Shown piece after piece: positions 7,122 to 7,920 of a DNA stretch of 7,920 nucleotides. Numbering within the stretch: position 1 is the stretch's first letter; each line of letters opens with the position of its first letter. Below the pieces are notes generated by a model. That model saw nothing but the letters and a program-made list of their open reading frames with translations. It did not search any database and was not told the origin of the DNA. This stretch comes from JANRIC01 sp033765345 (GTDB lineage Bacteria > Bacteroidota > Bacteroidia > Cytophagales > Microscillaceae): contig JANRIC010000200.1 of assembly GCA_033765345.1 (NCBI GenBank), forward strand, positions 1 to 7,920, written 5' to 3'. Both the position numbers and the translations under genes were made by a program.

Positions 7122-7655
7122 ATGAAAACAATACGCAGTTTTTTACTACTTTTTTGTGTATCCATCACACTCATTCAGGCACAATCCGAAACTGAAAACA
7201 AGCAGGACAAGAAAAAATCCTCTTTTTTCTCTAGGTTTAGCCTCGGAGGGAACGTAGGTTTTAGCCTGGGTGATCCGGCATTTGCCAATGTGTCTCCCTT
7301 ACTAGGCTACCGGATTTCGGAGCGGTTTCAGGCGGGGCTTGGTTTGAGCTATATCTACCAAAACCCCAAATCTACGCCGCCGCAGCATTTGTATGGGGGC
7401 AGAGCCTACAGCAAATACCAGGTACTTGGGCCGCTTTTTGTCTGGGGCGAACTGGAAGGCATGAATACCGAAGAACTCCGACAGGATGGCAGCACGATCC
7501 GCACCTGGCAATGGGCACCACTCCTGGGTGGAGGACTCCAGCTTTCGCTCGGAGAGCGTGCAAAGATTTATTTTACCGTACTTTACAATGTCGCCCACGA
7601 CAACAAATCCTGGCGAGGGACTCCCTGGGAGACTAGGATTGGTTTCGGCTTTTAG
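7122..7655 (+). CDS. Small outer-membrane beta-barrel-like protein
   Basis: A 177-residue exported protein of no assigned function. ATG 7122 is preferred to the upstream in-frame TTG at 7116 because MKTIRSFLLLFCVSITLIQA is a clean Sec signal peptide, cleaved around AQ-S (20-22). A short polar, lysine-rich linker (about 23-33, ETENKQDKKKS) is followed by alternating glycine/aromatic amphipathic strands typical of small outer-membrane barrels: RFSLGGNVGFSLG (38-50), LLGYRISERFQAGLGLSYIY (60-79), YSKYQVLGPLFVWGELEG (96-113), WAPLLGGGLQLSLGERAKIY (131-150), and the end ETRIGFGF. The terminal Phe after alternating hydrophobic residues fits the BAM-recognised last strand. The gene is richer in GC than the intergenic DNA around it. 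It diverges from the delta-60 gene, so joint regulation is possible but unproven. There is no SD sequence and no obvious terminator. A porin-family or PorT-like role cannot be assigned. Confidence 0.85.
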   Translation: MKTIRSFLLLFCVSITLIQAQSETENKQDKKKSSFFSRFSLGGNVGFSLGDPAFANVSPLLGYRISERFQAGLGLSYIYQNPKSTPPQHLYGGRAYSKYQVLGPLFVWGELEGMNTEELRQDGSTIRTWQWAPLLGGGLQLSLGERAKIYFTVLYNVAHDNKSWRGTPWETRIGFGF

Positions 7656-7781
7656 GATATTTTAACGCCTGACATGGATATAAATTATAAAAATAATTAC
7701 CTGATAATCAGTTTTTTAGAATTTGTTTGGTGTTTTTCGTTAAAAAATTCTTAAATTTTATTTGGATATATTTTATAAAAT

Positions 7782-7805
7782 TGGTTCTCTGACAATTTAT
7801 GTGGG
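7782..7805. repeat. Inverted box, right copy (possible terminal inverted repeat)
   Basis: The block beginning TGGTTCTCTGACA and ending TTTATGTGGG is the inverted partner of 119-142, at 22/24 identity. It precedes the right hairpin (from 7884) by 78 nt. Translated on the minus strand it gives P-H-K-L-S-E-N-Q-F, close to the P-Q-N-L-S-E-N-H-F of the small left gene, but that frame soon hits a stop, so no gene is called here. Confidence 0.6.
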
Positions 7806-7863
7806 AATGATCCATACAAGTATTTTCAAACAATAATTCTATAAAAAATAAGTGCATTCAATT

Positions 7864-7920
7864 TCCTCTCTTGATGATCAATTTTGCCACGAATGCACGA
7901 ATAAACGCCCTTATTCGTGC
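7864..7920. repeat. Interspersed hairpin repeat, right copy (cut by window end)
   Basis: This matches bases 1-57 in 56 of 57 positions and in the same orientation. It includes the first hairpin arm (from 7884), the loop with the single T-to-C change at 7906, and part of the second arm. The two direct copies bracket about 7.8 kb holding four genes. The remainder of the second arm lies beyond the window. Confidence 0.88.

Noticed and set aside
7302..7598. 98- and 63-codon minus-strand frames antisense to the barrel gene
   Set aside because: They lie entirely within a gene with a good signal peptide and barrel pattern; GC-rich codons open the opposite strand.
7718..7751. AGAATTT/AAATTCT inverted repeat after the barrel gene as a terminator
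   Set aside because: The stem is 7 bp, entirely A/T-rich with a 20-nt loop, and falls in very AT-rich DNA where such pairs arise by chance. CTGATAATCAG plus T-run (7701-7716) is likewise too short a stem.
1..7920. CRISPR array, tRNA, rRNA, integrase, transposase or defence genes
   Set aside because: No spaced short repeats, tRNA-like cloverleaf, rRNA sequence or recognisable enzyme motifs were found on either strand.

Overview
The window looks like chromosomal DNA of a Bacteroidota bacterium, probably of the Cytophagales/Saprospirales type; the genus cannot be read from the sequence. The evidence is two adjacent secreted proteins carrying the two classic C-terminal sorting domains of the type IX secretion system (T9SS): a gliding-motility-associated (type B, CHU_C-like) domain and a type A domain with a YPN(T)T...K-V motif. 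The leaders are AT-rich and lack Shine-Dalgarno sequences, also as expected for this phylum.

Layout, left to right. (1) 1-68: an interspersed repeat centred on a perfect 21-bp-arm hairpin; 57 nt of it recur in the same orientation at 7864-7920, the right edge of the window. (2) 111-506 (+): a small acidic protein of unknown function whose first codons overlap a second repeated box (119-142), found inverted at 7782-7805. (3) 507-707: convergent intergenic gap with a strong hairpin at 619-642. (4) 708-2897 (-): a large secreted protein with a propeller-like N-terminal half, a PKD domain, two short disulfide Ig-like repeats and a type B sorting domain. (5) 2898-3050: leader of that gene plus a clear intrinsic terminator for the next gene. 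(6) 3051-6785 (-): a 1244-residue secreted delta-60 repeat protein with 14 blades, three tandem 122-residue modules and a type A sorting domain. (7) 6786-7121: divergent intergenic region with a leader hairpin. (8) 7122-7655 (+): a small outer-membrane beta-barrel-like protein. (9) 7656-7920: AT-rich intergenic DNA running into the second repeat copy.

The two minus-strand genes are cell-surface or extracellular proteins that would cross the inner membrane by Sec and the outer membrane by the T9SS. They are separated by a terminator and so are probably transcribed independently. The + strand barrel gene diverges from them and may share the regulatory gap. No transposase, RNA gene, CRISPR array or defence system is visible. 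The most noteworthy features are the composite hairpin/inverted-box repeat bracketing the region (possibly a MITE- or REP-like element), the abrupt base-composition change inside the delta-60 gene, and the small N-terminally odd ORF beside the left repeat.
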